From an uncultured Clostridia bacterium (lineage in GTDB: Bacteria; Bacillota; Clostridia; Christensenellales; CAG-138): DNA of 6,523 nt. Positions 6,157 through 6,523 of this stretch are shown piece by piece; positions within the stretch are counted from its first letter, which is position 1; every line of letters starts with the position of its first letter. Location: the NCBI GenBank assembly GCA_937894955.1, contig CALAXO010000094.1, positions 1-6,523 on the forward strand. Reading direction: 5' to 3'. The notes beneath the pieces were generated by a model. That model was given only the letters and a program-made list of their open reading frames with translations. It was not told the origin of the DNA and searched no databases. Position numbers and translations under genes: made by a program.

Positions 6157-6523
6157 TCAGTTCAGCCTCTCTCTGATGAGACGAAAAACATTTCTCTTTT
6201 TCGTTCTGATAAATCCAACTTGTTTGCTGCATCCTGACACAGTGAACCCTGTGCCCGCCGGAACCTGAATAGTTCTTATTCCGTCTGCATACATAATACA
6301 GTCGCTTTGCGCATTGATTTCAATTACGGAATCAAATGCAGCTGCAATCGGACGGACAGTCAGCGAATGCGGACAAACGGGGGTTACGAGAATCACATCA
6401 AGATTCGGCGCAACCACGGGACCCCCGGCAGAAATTGAATAGCCGGTTGAGCCGAGACGCGAGGAAACAATTATGCCATCCCCGTGTATCATGCCGACAT
6501 CCGCGCCGTCAACTCCGAGTTCA
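6157..6523 (-). CDS. nadK: NAD kinase, 5' partial (C-terminal part visible)
   Basis: NAD kinase phosphorylates NAD to NADP in the cytoplasm. The frame is open to the window edge and 121 residues are visible, starting ELGVDGADVG; an internal ATG at 6492 is not the start. The visible part is the C-terminal beta-rich domain. GDGIIVSSRLGSTGYSISAG corresponds to the family motif DGxxxSTPTGSTAYxxSxGG, and DVILVTPVCPHSLTVRPI to the conserved TPxCPHSLxxRP. The GST-Y core that contacts the nucleotide is kept, but STPTGSTAY reads SSRLGSTGY. The GGDG motif of the N-terminal domain lies outside the window. The TGA is 22 nt upstream of recN on the same strand, consistent with the common clostridial nadK-(argR)-recN-spoIVB cluster. 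Confidence 0.93.
   Translation of the reverse strand, partial: ELGVDGADVGMIHGDGIIVSSRLGSTGYSISAGGPVVAPNLDVILVTPVCPHSLTVRPIAAAFDSVIEINAQSDCIMYADGIRTIQVPAGTGFTVSGCSKQVGFIRTKKRNVFRLIRERLN

Overview
The window looks like chromosomal DNA of an endospore-forming member of the Clostridia, probably from the Ruminococcaceae/Oscillospiraceae neighbourhood. The taxonomic guess is inference. It rests on two sporulation genes (sigH and spoIVB), clostridial gene order (rlmB-sigH, and nadK-recN-spoIVB), and Gram-positive promoters and AGGAGG-type ribosome binding sites. No transposase, integrase, CRISPR array, tRNA or rRNA was seen. Layout: two operon ends face each other. From the left, on the plus strand, comes the 3' part of rlmB (23S rRNA 2'-O-ribose methyltransferase). 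Its visible 5' end is an in-frame array of eleven 24-bp repeats. It overlaps sigH (early sporulation sigma factor) by an ATGA junction, and a strong terminator follows. From the right, on the minus strand, come the 3' part of nadK (NAD kinase), recN (DNA repair ATPase), a terminator, and spoIVB (PDZ/S55 sporulation protease). Between the two operons, about 1.9-2.8 kb, lies a small accessory zone on the minus strand. It holds a 45-codon ORF of unknown function, with a near-consensus sigma-A promoter (TTGACA, 17 bp, TATGAT), a 15-bp palindrome over the -35 box and a good Shine-Dalgarno. Beyond it are a hairpin and a degraded GNAT acetyltransferase gene. How the genes relate: SigH drives entry into sporulation. 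SpoIVB acts later, signalling from the forespore across the intermembrane space to switch on sigma-K in the mother cell. NadK, RecN and RlmB are housekeeping functions that commonly sit beside these sporulation genes in Firmicutes. The argR gene usually found between nadK and recN, and the spo0A gene usually found after spoIVB, are both absent here. Most interesting points: (1) the repeat-built basic N-terminal extension of RlmB, which a gene caller starting at the ATG at 389 would lose; (2) the short ORF with its promoter and operator-like palindrome, sitting where spo0A would be expected; (3) a GNAT gene with two separate lesions, a one-base insertion in an A6 tract and an apparent ATG to ACG start change. 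None of these amounts to a demonstrated new system.
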